The notes below the pieces were generated by a model. That model made no database searches. It was not told the DNA's origin and worked only from the letters and a program-made list of their open reading frames with translations. A program made the translations under genes and the position numbers. A stretch of DNA of 64,000 bases from Saccopteryx bilineata (Eukaryota; Chordata; Mammalia; Chiroptera; Emballonuridae): NCBI RefSeq assembly GCF_036850765.1, contig NC_089495.1, forward strand, positions 206,186,347 through 206,250,346, read 5' to 3'. Positions 43,166 to 54,036 of the stretch are shown piece after piece. How positions within the stretch are numbered: the first letter of the stretch is position 1; the number at the start of each line of letters is the position of its first letter.

Positions 43166-46100
43166 TTTCCGACTTCCTCGTGGAATCAGTCCAGCTGCGA
43201 GCCACAAAATCCAAGTGACCCGGTGCACGTGAAAATGCTCTTAGCTGAAGAAGGGGCGATGGCTGGTTGCGGGCAGAGAGAGTGCCAGCTCTGCCCTCCT
43301 GCCCTCCAGGGGTCTGGTGATGCGGCATAGCCTGGTCATGTCGCCATGGCTGCCTCTTGACCATGGAACCATAAGGGGAAGAGGTCCGTTGGTTGGGCTC
43401 CTCCGTGCTGGGCGCGGTGCTGGCCCGGGGCATGGCCCATCCCCCCTCCTGTTCACAGAAGGCCCAGCTCCAGAGAGAGGGGCGCCCTGACCACGAGGAG
43501 TGCTCTGACCACGGCGCGCGGCCCGAGCAGGAAGGCCGGGCCCTGACTGTGGGCGGCATGGAGCCACTGGGCTCCAGGAGTCTCCCATCCCCGCGCAGCT
43601 GGGTCACGGATGGCCCAGGTGGCAGCCGAGTGTCCTAGGGGGTCAGAGGCCCAGCGGGCTGATGTCCTGCAGCCTCCCACACTTGCACCCCACTTAGCCC
43701 CATGCCCCCAGCACCTCAGCCCCTTGGCTGGATCTCCGACCAGAGGCTCTGGCCTGTAAGGCACTCACAACACCAGCAGCACATCCTGAAGGGGGCCCAT
43801 CCTGTCGTGAGGCCATGGGACCTTGGGCAAGTGACCCGTCGGGGGTCTCCGTTTCCTCACCTGTGAGGTGGGTAAAGGACTCCACTCTGTTAGTACAGAT
43901 CAAGTGCTCACTTCATGCCTGACTCGGGGAAGTGCCGGCTCAGTTTAAACTATTCTGTATCCATCCCCGTTACTGGGTTATCGCGCTGTTCCAGTGAGGA
44001 AAATGTGCCCATTACGCTAAACGTGACTGACAGAAGGTCAGACAGACACACAGAAATGACCGCACAGAACAGGTCTCCGGACACAGAACGTCTTCCATGC
44101 CGCCTCTCGGCCCCCACCTCGGTTTTGCTTTCTGGAGATTCAGTCAAGGCAAGGTCGGCTGTGGGTCAGGCTGCAGGACAAACAGCCCCCGACCTCCAGC
44201 CCCACCCGTGAGGGTTCGGGCGAGGGTAGTTGTTTCGCACACCGCACATCCGCGGAGGGCTGGCAGGGCTCCCCGTGGCTCCTGGCTGCAGGGCCCGGCG
44301 GGGAAGCTGCCACTGCCGCCCATCTCAGAGGCTGTCAGCGGCCTCCACGGAGGGTGGGAGAGGTCTCCGCCTGGCTATAAAGTGCCCCAGGCCGAGGGGA
44401 CACTTCTACTTCCTTGGCACAGGTGCCTGAGGGCACACAGCGTGGGAAGTGACATGGAGACTGACACTGACGAGGAACTCGGGCCTCCGACCGGGTGTCT
44501 GCCGGGTGGCTGTGACCACCTGTGCGCGGGACGGGAACCACTGTGTCCTGGGTGGGGGTGCAGCTGCAGGGAGCCCGGCTGGGACCTCCCTGGGGCACCA
44601 GAGGGCCGGAGAGAAGACAGCTGACATTCCAGAACCTGGGGTCGTGACACCAGGGAGTCCACCTTCCCGACTGGCCAGGAGCCGCGGGGTCCACGGCTGG
44701 GACCTCGGGACGGTATTTCCTGGCCTGCGGAACTTGACTGCGGATTAATCAAACAGGCGACTGACCGGGGTAACGTGCCTCTGTACCCCACGCAGCCCCC
44801 CGCAGAAGGCGGTACTTCTCGGTGGGAAAGCCTTCGCCCTCCTGGGGAGTCTGGGTGGGCAAATTTGAAAGCAGGAGCTTGGCGAAGAGGGGCTTGGAGG
44901 ACGTGGGCTGGAGGGGGCTCATCGCAAGGCTGTGTCTGCTTGCAGAGGCCCAGGGTGGCCTTGGGATGTGTCTGGGGGTGACATTATTGGGGACGGCTTT
45001 GAGGAAGTTAATGGAGATTATGGGAGCATCCAAGCCCCTCCCCACTTGCCCCCCCCATAAAAAGAGGAAATAGATCAATCGTTCTGTGTAATAGAGATTT
45101 GGGGGCTCCCACAGCAATCCACAAGACTGGGGAGCAAAAGAGAGGGAAGTGGGAAGGAAGGGTGCGAGACAGGGCCAGGTGGGCAGGTGCGGCGACCTCC
45201 AGGGAAGTCCTGGGAGGGGCTCTGAGAGCGGGTGGCTTGGAAGCGGAGACGTGGTATAAACCCAGTCCCTTCTGAAATCTTGAGTAAACCCCCCTCTGTG
45301 GACGGGACACCCCCTCCGGCCCTGCGGGCACCGGACACGCCGCCCTGTGTCGGCCATGTCATGTCAAAGCCAGCCGGTGGCCAGAGGCCCTTTTGCCTGC
45401 TGGGATCGGGTGGGGACAAAGCATATCAAACGCTCGGTCCTGATCCGGCCCAGTGCGGGGAGGCATGCTGCTAAGGCTCGTGTGGGCGGCCCGGTTTCTC
45501 TTCTGCGCAGCGGAGGGGGGAGAGGGAGACAGAGAGAGATGAGACACGGAGACCAGCAGGGATCTCACTGTCTGTGTGGGCATGCTGTTCTGCAGCTAAC
45601 ACAAAGAGCCCTGGGCGGGGGCAGCTCTCCCATAGCAACGCCAGCACTCAGCAGCAGGGCACAGCTGGGGGCAGCCCCACCTGCCCTCCGGAGCCAGCAG
45701 AGGAAGGAGGCCGGGACACGGAGCGGGAAGGCCTGGCCCGAGGTCACACAGCAATCCCGTAGCACAGCCAGGATGCAGGAACTCTGGGTCCCGTCTTTCC
45801 TGGCTGCCCGCCCGGGAGGGCTGCCCAAGCCTTTCACCCACTTTTTGCCCGGTGCTGGGCGCAGTGGTGTGGAGAAACCCATTCAGGCCCAGACCCTGGA
45901 GGCCGGACCGGTCCCCCTTGCACCACAGCTGGGGGCCGCCTTCTGAACGCTGCCCTGAGTGGGACAGGGCCTCCGGGGACAGAGGCGGCCCCATCGAACC
46001 CTTACCCGGCCCTGCGCGGTGGGCACCTCCGCCGTCTGGTGACTTTGCACAGAGGAAACAGGTGCCAGGACTCACAGTCCGGAGCTCTCACCCCCCAGGT

Positions 46101-46384
46101 GGGCCCTGAGGCCGGAGGGCCCTGGCTGAGTGCCCGCACGGGGGGAGGGGCGCCCGGAGCCCGGATGCCGGCCCAGTCCAGCCTGGGCCGCCCAGGGCTG
46201 CTCCCCCCGGATTCCTGCAGTGAGTGGCGGAGCAGGAAGGCAGGAACAATGGGGTCCTGGGTCCTGGTTCCGGAGCCAGGGCGGAGCCGATAGGAGACTA
46301 TGGGAAGGAGGACCCTGCACCGGGGACGAACACCTGAGACCGTTCTCTCGTGGGGTCCTCGCCTCACCCCTGCTTTCGCCCTAG

Positions 46385-46505
46385 CTTACAGATGGAGACT
46401 TTGAGGCCTAGGGAGTTGCAGTAGAATGCCCAGGGTAAGCACGGGGTGAAAGCAAGGTTTGACTCTAAGTAATCTGGCTGCAGACCCTATGCTCTTCACC
46501 ACTGT
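46385..46505 (+). repeat. MIR fragment
   Basis: ACAGATGGAGACTTTGAGGC, TGACTCTAAGTAATCTGGCT and CCCTATGCTCTTCACCACTG. Confidence 0.6.
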
Positions 46506-46546
46506 ACATTTTACACACTTGCGCACACACACACTCGTGCTATATA

Positions 46547-46765
46547 CAGTGGTGCCTGAGGATACGAGTTTAATGCGTCCTGTAACCGAGCTCATAAGTC
46601 AGTCAACTCGTATGTCAAGTTTCTCCCATTTAAAATAACTGAAATAGATTTAATCCGTTCCAGCCCAGTGAAACATCCCCAAACCATTCTAAATTATGAA
46701 AAAAAGACGTTTTTAATTAAGAAACACACATGGATACTTTACCAATGCATAACAAAATACGTCTA
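46547..46765 (+). mobile_element. Mariner-like DNA transposon fragment
   Basis: Starts after TATA with CAGTGGTGCCTGAGGATACG and continues AGTTTAATGCGTCCTGTAACCG-type sequence, the terminal pattern I associate with bat mariner elements. Only one end is recognisable; the right limit is approximate. Confidence 0.5.
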
Positions 46766-47024
46766 TTTTCTCACAATTTCCCTTTCACACTCACGTCCTT
46801 GACAGCTATCTATGTCATGAACTCTGTCCTCAGTCATCACCCCTGTTTGAGGACCTGCCAGGCTGCAAAGACCTTGTCCGTGTGTCACCGGAAGGGGACC
46901 CAGCCTGGAACGGTCCGCCCGGGGCCAACCCTTGCCTAGCGCGTGGTGGGTTCTTGATTTTGTGCAGCAAAGAGATCACAGCACGGGTCCAGGTGATTCT
47001 GAAAGGACGTTTATTTTCTTTTTC

Positions 47025-47160
47025 TTTTCCATTTTTTCTCCCTTTTAATTTTATTTAGAAATTAAATGTAATGGGGTGACACGGAGCAAGACGAGTACAT
47101 AGGTTTCAGGTCAACAGCTGTATAGCCCTTGAACTGTTGATGGCGTTGTGTGAGAGAGGA
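47025..47160 (-). mobile_element. L1 3' end fragment
   Basis: TTAGAAATTAAATGTAATGG, GAGTACATAGGTTTCAGGTC and TTGAACTGTTGATGGCGTTG resemble the reverse of a bat-type L1 3' end. Confidence 0.55.
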
Positions 47161-47435
47161 CATTTATCACAGCTGGGGACAGCGAAACAGTGACGGGGCC
47201 TAGGACACAGGAACCAACACGGAGGACCGAGGCGGGGCGGCCTTGGCTCCCTGGGAAGTCAGAGAGAAGGGGGCCTTGGAGACAAGTTTGGGGGGGGGGT
47301 CAGCCAGGGACAAGCCGCCTCTGCTAACGGCTCTCGGGGTTGCAAGCCTCGTGGGGACCCATAGAGGTTAGGAGCAAGAACGTTCACTCGAGAAAGGGGA
47401 AGAAGGGTGTGGGCGTGCCCTAGAGAAAGCCCATG

Positions 47436-47793
47436 CTTTTTTTTTTTTTTTTTTTTGTATTTTTCTGAAGCTGGAAACGGGGAGAGACAGACAGACTCCC
47501 GCATGCGACGCTCTGCCCACCAGGGGGCAATGCTCTGCCCCTCCGGGGGGTCACTCTGCCACGACCAGAGCCACTCTAGCGCCTGGGGCAGCGGCCAAGG
47601 AGCCATCCCCAGCGCCCTGGCCATCTTTGCTCCAATGGGGCCTTGGCTGCGGGAGGGGAAGAGAGAGACAGAGAGGAAGGGGGGGGGGGTGGAGAAGCAA
47701 ATGGGCGCTTCTCCTATGTGCCCTGGCCTGGAATCAAACCCGGGCCCCCCGCACGCCAGGCCGACGCTCTACCGCTGAGCCAACCAGCCAGGG
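47436..47793 (-). mobile_element. tRNA-derived SINE
   Basis: Same family as 5169-5580, with a 20-plus T run at its start. The CTCF-like motif is present as CCACCAGGGGGCAATG (47517-47532). The head reads CTGGCTGGTTGGCTCAGCGG on the minus strand. Confidence 0.93.
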
Positions 47794-48662
47794 ACCACGC
47801 TTGCTTTTATTTATCTTAAGGGGATTTACCTGTTTTCTAAAGGTGGCAAATTTTAGGGGAGGTCTCAGGGGGAAATCTCAATCGAATATTCATCCGCGTT
47901 CTAGGTGTGTCCTTTTCAGGGGCGTGGTTTCCGCTGATTGGTCGGTGGAAGATGGGGGCGGGGTCATTAGTCGTTCCACCTGGTCCTGATGTCAGCCACG
48001 GACTAGCTCCATCTGGTTGTGCTGCTTTTCTGGGCCCTGAGCTGAAACCAACTGTTTTTCCAGCTTTACTGGGTGTCAGGCACCCGGAGCTTACCACCAC
48101 CCTGGTGACCGTCCGTGCCTGGGCCACCGTCCTTCCTCTGCTGGTGTCTGTCTGACTGCCTACCACGTGCGGGGCCCTGGGGGCAGCTCACCTGTCCTTC
48201 CTGCCGCCCACGGGGCCTGGGTCTCCACCACGGGCGCCCGTCACTGGATGAAGGTACGCTTCCTCCTATGTATTTATTTGCTGCTTGGTTTGTTTATATA
48301 TGCGGCTCTGTTTCTAGAAGGACGCCCTGAAATAGTAGGTAATAACGGGCTAATGACAAAATGTAGAATCCAGGGGAGGCACCGACTTCTCGAACCACTG
48401 CTATAAGAATGTTACTATGTATCCTCCTTACATGACCACTTTGTCTCATTCTCCCACGAAACAACAATGTAGCGAGGATGCAGTAAGTAGGGGACTCTGC
48501 TGTTGGAGGCGGGGGCGCGTGCCTGGAAATCTGCCTGTGAGGACAGTGGCCGTCGCGGGGGGGCCGCTGTGTTAGGCTTGCCGGCTGCAAGCACTTGGCC
48601 TGATTGGTGTGTGGGTGTGTAGTGTCGCCAGGTGAGCTATCTAATGCTGTGGGTGCTTGTGC

Positions 48663-48664
<2 letters not shown>

Positions 48665-48709
<45 letters not shown>
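48665..48709 (+). repeat. (GA)n microsatellite
   Basis: About 22 uninterrupted GA units in intergenic DNA. Confidence 0.97.
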
Positions 48710-48713
<4 letters not shown>

Positions 48714-49172
48714 CTGTGGGTTCGCGGGTCGTCTGCCCGCCACCGAGTGGCCATTCTTGCTGTTTGTGTGCCAGAGAAGAGGTTTCCCTGCCAATGTGCT
48801 TGTCTGCTGTTGTGAGACTCTATAAACAGAATGGCCCAACACTTTCTGGCTCCGCAGTTTTTCTTGCCATCTGCCCGAATCCAATGTGGACCTGCCTGGC
48901 CTCCTTCACCAGCATTACACTGTCCCTCTCCCCCAGTGCCCCAGCTAAGCTCTTGAGGGACAGTCCTGAGAGAGTCGCAAGAGAAGGGACGGGGTGGGGA
49001 GTGAACCTCTCCTAACACAAGGACGAAGAGCAGACAACTATTATGTTACCAGGGATTCAGCCAGCCCGTGTTTGGAAATGTCACATCTGTGTCAGTGACC
49101 CTCCTGGTCCCTGCTGTCTACCCCTCCGGAGTTTCGTGGGTACTCCTGTATGATGATTTCAAAACTGCAAGG

Positions 49173-49544
49173 GCCCTGGCCGGTTGGTTCAGTGGTAGAG
49201 AGTCGGCCCGGTGTGTGAAACTCCAGGTTCGATTCCCGGCCAGTACACACAGGAGAAGTGCCCATCTGCTTCTCTACCCTTCCCCCTCTCCTTCCTCTCT
49301 GTCTCTCTCTTCCCCTCCCACAGCCAAGGCTCCATTGGAGCAAAGTTGGCCCGGGCACTGAGGATGGCTCCATGGCCTCTGCCTCAGGTGCTAGAATGGC
49401 TCTGGTTGCAATGGAGCAATGCCCCAGATGGGCAGAGCATCGCCCCCTGGTGGGCATGCTGGGTGGATCCCGGTCGGGCACATGTGGGAGTCTATCTGCC
49501 TCCCTGCTTCTAACTTCAGAAAAATACAAAAAACAAACAAAAAA
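49173..49544 (+). mobile_element. tRNA-derived SINE
   Basis: Head GCCCTGGCCGGTTGGTTCAG, B box AGGTTCGATTCCC, and the reverse complement of the CTCF-like motif at 49438-49453. Confidence 0.93.
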
Positions 49545-50394
49545 CTTTAGGAAAGTTTCCTTGGGGATAAAATATGTTCATACAAGTCTCTAAACTCATA
49601 TATTATTTTGCTATTAATTTAAACAAGAGTATTATTAATTTAAAAAAAAAAGAACATCTGGGTTAAAGCCGTTAGGCTTCCTGAAGCGTTCACATTGACG
49701 ACGTTTCTGTTCTCTGAAACAGGCTCATTTTCTCAGACCTGCCCGCATGTCCCAAGCCACCTGCACGGCTCATGCTTGAAAGCAGGAAGGTTCAGAAAAC
49801 TCAGCACATGGGCCACTCAAATGTTAGCACGTTGTGGGTGGGGAGGTCCTTTTAGAGCCATGTTCAAATGGTAACTTTCTGGAAATCCATGTCGGTCGTT
49901 TGAAAGGACAGAAGAGCAGAAGGAAGGTTTTGATGAGATAGTTCAACTGCGCCTCCGGTCGGTTCTCGCAGGGCGAGCAGGCGTGTGCTGTGTGATGACA
50001 GGGAGGGGGTGGTCCCAGCTGAGCTGTGCGGGCAGCTCAGCCATGGGGTTTGACCTCTCCTGCTTCTTTCTTAGGTCACCAAGCAGCTAACTGGTTAGCA
50101 CTTCTCTGCTCGGTGATCAACAGGCAGAAGAGTCCATCTATCTACGTGTTTGCTCTTTAACTGCAACTGTTGCAAAATTAATTCGGCCTTGTCGTTGCTA
50201 AATCCCAGTCTGATCCCTGGGTGGGTTCCCCCATTTAACTTAACGTTGTGACGTGGGAGCAAAGACAGGGCGGAGCAGCTTAGGGGAGGCGCCTGGCTGC
50301 TCCTGACCCGTGGCTGGTTCAGGGCACAGGGCGTGGTCACAGAGAACAAGGCTCAGCCCCGTCTTACAGGACTGACAGGAGCCCGGGCCACTCT

Positions 50395-50930
50395 CCAGAG
50401 GGCAACACACTTGTTCCTGGCCAGTTTCACGGAGTGTTTTTTTGTAGTGGAGGCAGCGCGGTGCCAGGGTTGTCTCCCACGGGCCACCATCCTGGAGCCT
50501 TCCCCAGACCCTTGTTGCACGTCACGCGGTGCTTGGCAAAGCTGGCCTCCTGGCCAGTCACGCAGCACAGGCCCTCCCTTTAGGGAAGAAGCCGCCAGTC
50601 CCTCTGTGCCAGACGGTCCCCTCGTACACCGCGTTCTGATCTCCCGGAAGCAGCGTTTGCCCATGGGGGAGTCCTTCAGCGGGGTGCATTTGTGGCACGG
50701 GGTCTTGCTGTCCTTGGCCACGAAGGTCTCGTTGGCCAAGGGGCGCGGGCACCTGGCACAGTGGAAGCCGGAGTCGTGACAGTGGCGGGTCTTGTGCCCG
50801 CCCTTGTCACGTCCCACCAGGGTGTGGGCGTGCGGCTGGTCAAAGCACTGCAGGCTGGAGCGGTGGCCGCCCTTCTCCCCAACTTCTTCCTCTGCAGGGG
50901 GTGCCCGCAGGAGAGGCGGTTCCCACCCTG
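50395..50930 (-). pseudogene. FHL1P: Processed FHL1 (four-and-a-half LIM 1) pseudogene
   Basis: On the minus strand, broken frames together read the N-terminal half of FHL1: CRxPLQ-type start, FHCARCPRPLANETFVAKD, DSP-x-CF, EGTVWH, then GTGGFFPKG and the later NKCVAL region. They are contiguous without introns, although these parts sit in different exons of the real X-linked gene. Deletions of roughly 10-40 nt and frameshifts occur, for example after the WH of the EGTVWH match. The copy covers about the first two and a half LIM domains of a protein that has four and a half. I see no clear poly(A) tail or target-site duplication, so it is old and 3'-truncated. Cannot encode a LIM protein. Confidence 0.82.
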
Positions 50931-51726
50931 TAACCAGAGAGCCCCCACACTGGGTGGAGCATGGGGTGGAGCCTGCCGTTGCCCACGGCGCCGCCTGGGC
51001 AGGCTCTGCGTTGTAGCTGTGCCAGTGCCCGGCGGCTGTGGACGATTGGGACCCCTGGGCCCAGCCCCGTGCTTCCTCTCGTTTAAATTGATGATGACAT
51101 GGCGGCGGGGGGTTGGGGGGGCTGGTGGATGCCTAACCCCTCTGTACCGCACCTCCATCCAAAGCCCCCTCATTATCCCCCCAAAGATGCACTGTCTAGA
51201 TAAAATAGGATGCTGATCGTGCAAAGGACTCTTTAAGACGAGCCCCTCCCACAGAGATTTTCAGGGGCCGGCCAGCGGGTAGGGGTCCTTGCTTGCTCTG
51301 CTCTGGCTTGGAACACAAGCTGTGGAGACCCCGTAGAGAAGTCTGGAAGCATGGCAGCGGGGAGGGTTGGGGGCCGGGTGGCGGGCAGCCCCGGGACGGA
51401 GGTGTGGGGAGGAGGCGCAGAGCTGGGGCCTGCTGCCGTGGCCTCATCCCTCCGACCCAGCTCCGCCGGAAGCCGCCTGCCTACCCCTCAGCGTTGCGGG
51501 TTCAGGAGCCATGAAACGCCTCTTTCCCTCACGCTGGTGTGAACTGGGTTTCCTGTTGCTCAGCAACAGAGGAACCCTGGCTGTTTGGTCTGGATTTACT
51601 TGATTCTGTGGCATCATCCATCTGAAGGTTATTTTTTAAAGGAAAATAATCATCATCTATTTAATAAGAACTTTAGGGTGAAAAAGAGAGGCATGTCAGG
51701 GGCGCCTCCTTTAAAAACTGACACCA

Positions 51727-52010
51727 GCCTGACCAGGTGGGGGCGCAGTGGATAGATTGTCGGACTGGGATGCGGAGGACCCATGTTTGAAACCCTGAGG
51801 TCGCTAGCTTGAGCCCAAGGTCGCTGCCTTGAGCAAGGGGTCACTGGCTCAGGGGGAGCCCCCCCCGGGTCAGGGTACATATGACAAATCAATCAATGAA
51901 CAACTAAGGAGCCGCAACGAAGAACTCATGCTTCTCATCTCTCTCCCTTCCTGTCTGTCTGTCCCTCTGTCTCTCTCTGTCACAAAAAACTAAAACAAAA
52001 CAAAACAAAA
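51727..52010 (+). mobile_element. tRNA-derived SINE (GCCTGACCAGG type)
   Basis: Head GGGGGCGCAGTGGATAGATT, body with CAATCAATGAACAACTAAGG, (CT)n tract and an AAAAC-repeat tail. Flanks AAAAACTGACAC and AAAAACCTGACAC. Confidence 0.92.
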
Positions 52011-52603
52011 ACCTGACACGGACATGTTTTTATTTATGACATATACATCACAATTTTCCTTTGGGGATTTTGATTAACATTCTTCATGTGTAGAATCTGG
52101 ATTTTCCATGGCTAAACTTGACAGTTTTCACTCCTTCTCACGGCGTTGCCTGGCCAGCGACGGCCGTCTGTCTGTACACGCAGCATAACCTTGTAGTCGG
52201 CGTCATTTTAAGTGGAACTTGGGATCCGGTAAAATTCCACCCGCCTTGATCCAAGCCTTCCAGGGAGCTGGGCAGCAGACAGTGACCGATGTCCCTGAGT
52301 CACCCTCTGCCCGCCTGCTGGCACGTCCCTTCTGCATCAGCCGTGAGGCACATCCTCATTCCAGAAACGTTAAGATGTGCGTGCGAGGCGGGTGTGGCAG
52401 AATGAGTTAGGACCATAGCTGCCTCTTCCTGTGAGTCAAGCGCCGGCTCCGCAAAGCAGAGGTGCAGCTCGGGGCAGGTACCCAGCCTCGCGCTGCGTCT
52501 CAGCGGTCCCATTCGTGACAGTAATGGCGTCACAGAGTTGTTGGGAAGATGTGATGAGAACTCTTAGGATAGTGTTGGCCTAGATTAGAAGAATGACCCC
52601 ATC

Positions 52604-52794
52604 GCCCGGCCTGTGGTGGCGCAGTGGATAAAGCGTCGACCTGGAACGCTGAGGTTGCCGGTTTGAAACCCTGGGCTTGCCTGGTCGAGGCACATATGGG
52701 AGTGGATACTTCCTGCTCCTCCCCCTGTTCTCTCTTCTCTCTCTCTCTTTCTCTCCTCTCTAATAAAAATGAATAAATAATTTTAAAAAAATAA
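52604..52794 (+). mobile_element. Short tRNA-derived SINE (GTGGTGGCGCAG type)
   Basis: Flanked by AGAATGACCCCATC (52590-52603) and AGAATGACCCTATC (52795-52808). Same short family as 40576-40792, with a tail of TAATAAAAATGAATAAATAA. Confidence 0.95.
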
Positions 52795-52811
52795 AGAATG
52801 ACCCTATCAAT

Positions 52812-52975
52812 ATCAGGTGTTATTATTTTGTTCAATTCTCACAACTGCCCCATGAGGTCAACGTGACAAGCCCACTTTTATGCTTTGAGGGCACTGAGAT
52901 TTAAGGACAGGAAGCGATGTGTCCAAGGTCACGCATCTGGGAAGGAGGGGGTGGATCGGGGACTCCTGATCAGTT
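52812..52975 (+). repeat. MIR fragment
   Basis: TTCTCACAACTGCCCCATGAGG, GGACAGGAAGCGATGTGTCC and AAGGTCACGCATCTGG. Confidence 0.65.
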
Positions 52976-53638
52976 TTTACCCACACTGCCCTCTGGACGC
53001 CCAGCCTGGTGCTGGGCTCCGTACCTGGGGTGCCCCCTCAGGGTGGGGTGAGCCGGGGCGGGGGTTGGGGATCCAGCTCTTAGACATGGGAGAGGGAAAG
53101 GGCATCCTCACCGGCCAAGCTCGCTGCCTGGACCGCTGGCCCTGCCTTCTCTGTGGGGTGCGGGGCCTTTGAAACTCCAGAGTGGGAACGCCAATGGCCA
53201 CAGCGCCAGGAGGTGACACTGGAACCCACGCTCTCTGACTCCTCACATGGTCCTCACACGTCCCGGCCCTCCCCTGTAGACATCCCTCCCAGAAAGCACC
53301 TCATCCTCCAGGAAGCCCTCCCTGACCACCCCGGTCCACGTCCCTGGGCCTTATCCAGGCAGGCTCTCAGCCCCCACTGGCACTCCAGACATGCACTTGC
53401 GAGTCGGGGCCACCGTGGGTTTGCCACTTCCGACTCGTGTAATCCTGGGTTCACTGCCTCCCCCTTGCTGAGCCTACGTTTCCTCACTTGCAAAATGTGT
53501 GCTACAGAAGCCCGTCTGGTGAGGCCAGCGTGAAGTTTCAGGCGAGGCCTGCCTGACGCGGAGTTAGCCTTCGGACACCAGCTGCTTTCCGTTCCTCCTC
53601 ATGCAACACGATTATCGTCATTAAGAACCACAAAAAAA

Positions 53639-54036
53639 CCCTGGCCAGTTGGCTCAGCGGTAGAGCATCGGCCTGGCGTGCAGAAGTCCCGGGTTCGATT
53701 CCTGGCCAGGGCACACAGGAGAAGCGCCCATTTGCTTCTCCACCCCCCACCCTTCCTTCCTCTCTGTCTCTCTCTACCCCTCCAGCAGCCGAGGCTCCAT
53801 TGGAGCAAAGATGGCCCGGGCGCTGGGGATGGCTCCTTGGCCTCTGCCCCAGGCGCTAGAGTGGCTCTGGTCGCAGCAGAGCGACCCCCTGGAGGGGCAG
53901 AGCATCGCCCCCTGGTGGGCAGAGTGTCGCCCCTGGTGGGCGTGCTGGGTGGATCCCGGTCGGGTGCATGCGGGAGTCTGTCTGTCTCTCCCCGTTTCTA
54001 GCTTCAGAAAAATACAAAAATAATTAAAAAAAAAAA
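53639..54036 (+). mobile_element. Young full-length tRNA-derived SINE
   Basis: Flanked by AAGAACCACAAAAAA on both sides (from 53623 and from 54037). A box TTGGCTCAGCGGTAGAGC, B box GGTTCGATTCC, and a CTCF-like motif in reverse at 53903-53918. Confidence 0.95.

Larger units (their letters stand above)
42510..46546. other. Intergenic region
   Basis: Unique GC-rich sequence with MIRs. Frames of 100-200 codons are GC-driven and lack family similarity. Confidence 0.5.

Noticed and set aside
44097..46109. GC-rich frames of 120-200 codons
   Set aside because: No domain, no family similarity that I recognise, and overlapping frames on both strands; expected by chance at this GC content.
50676..51224. 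182-codon minus frame over the FHL1 copy
   Set aside because: It is out of the FHL1 frame over most of its length; the real signal is the decayed retrocopy listed as a pseudogene.
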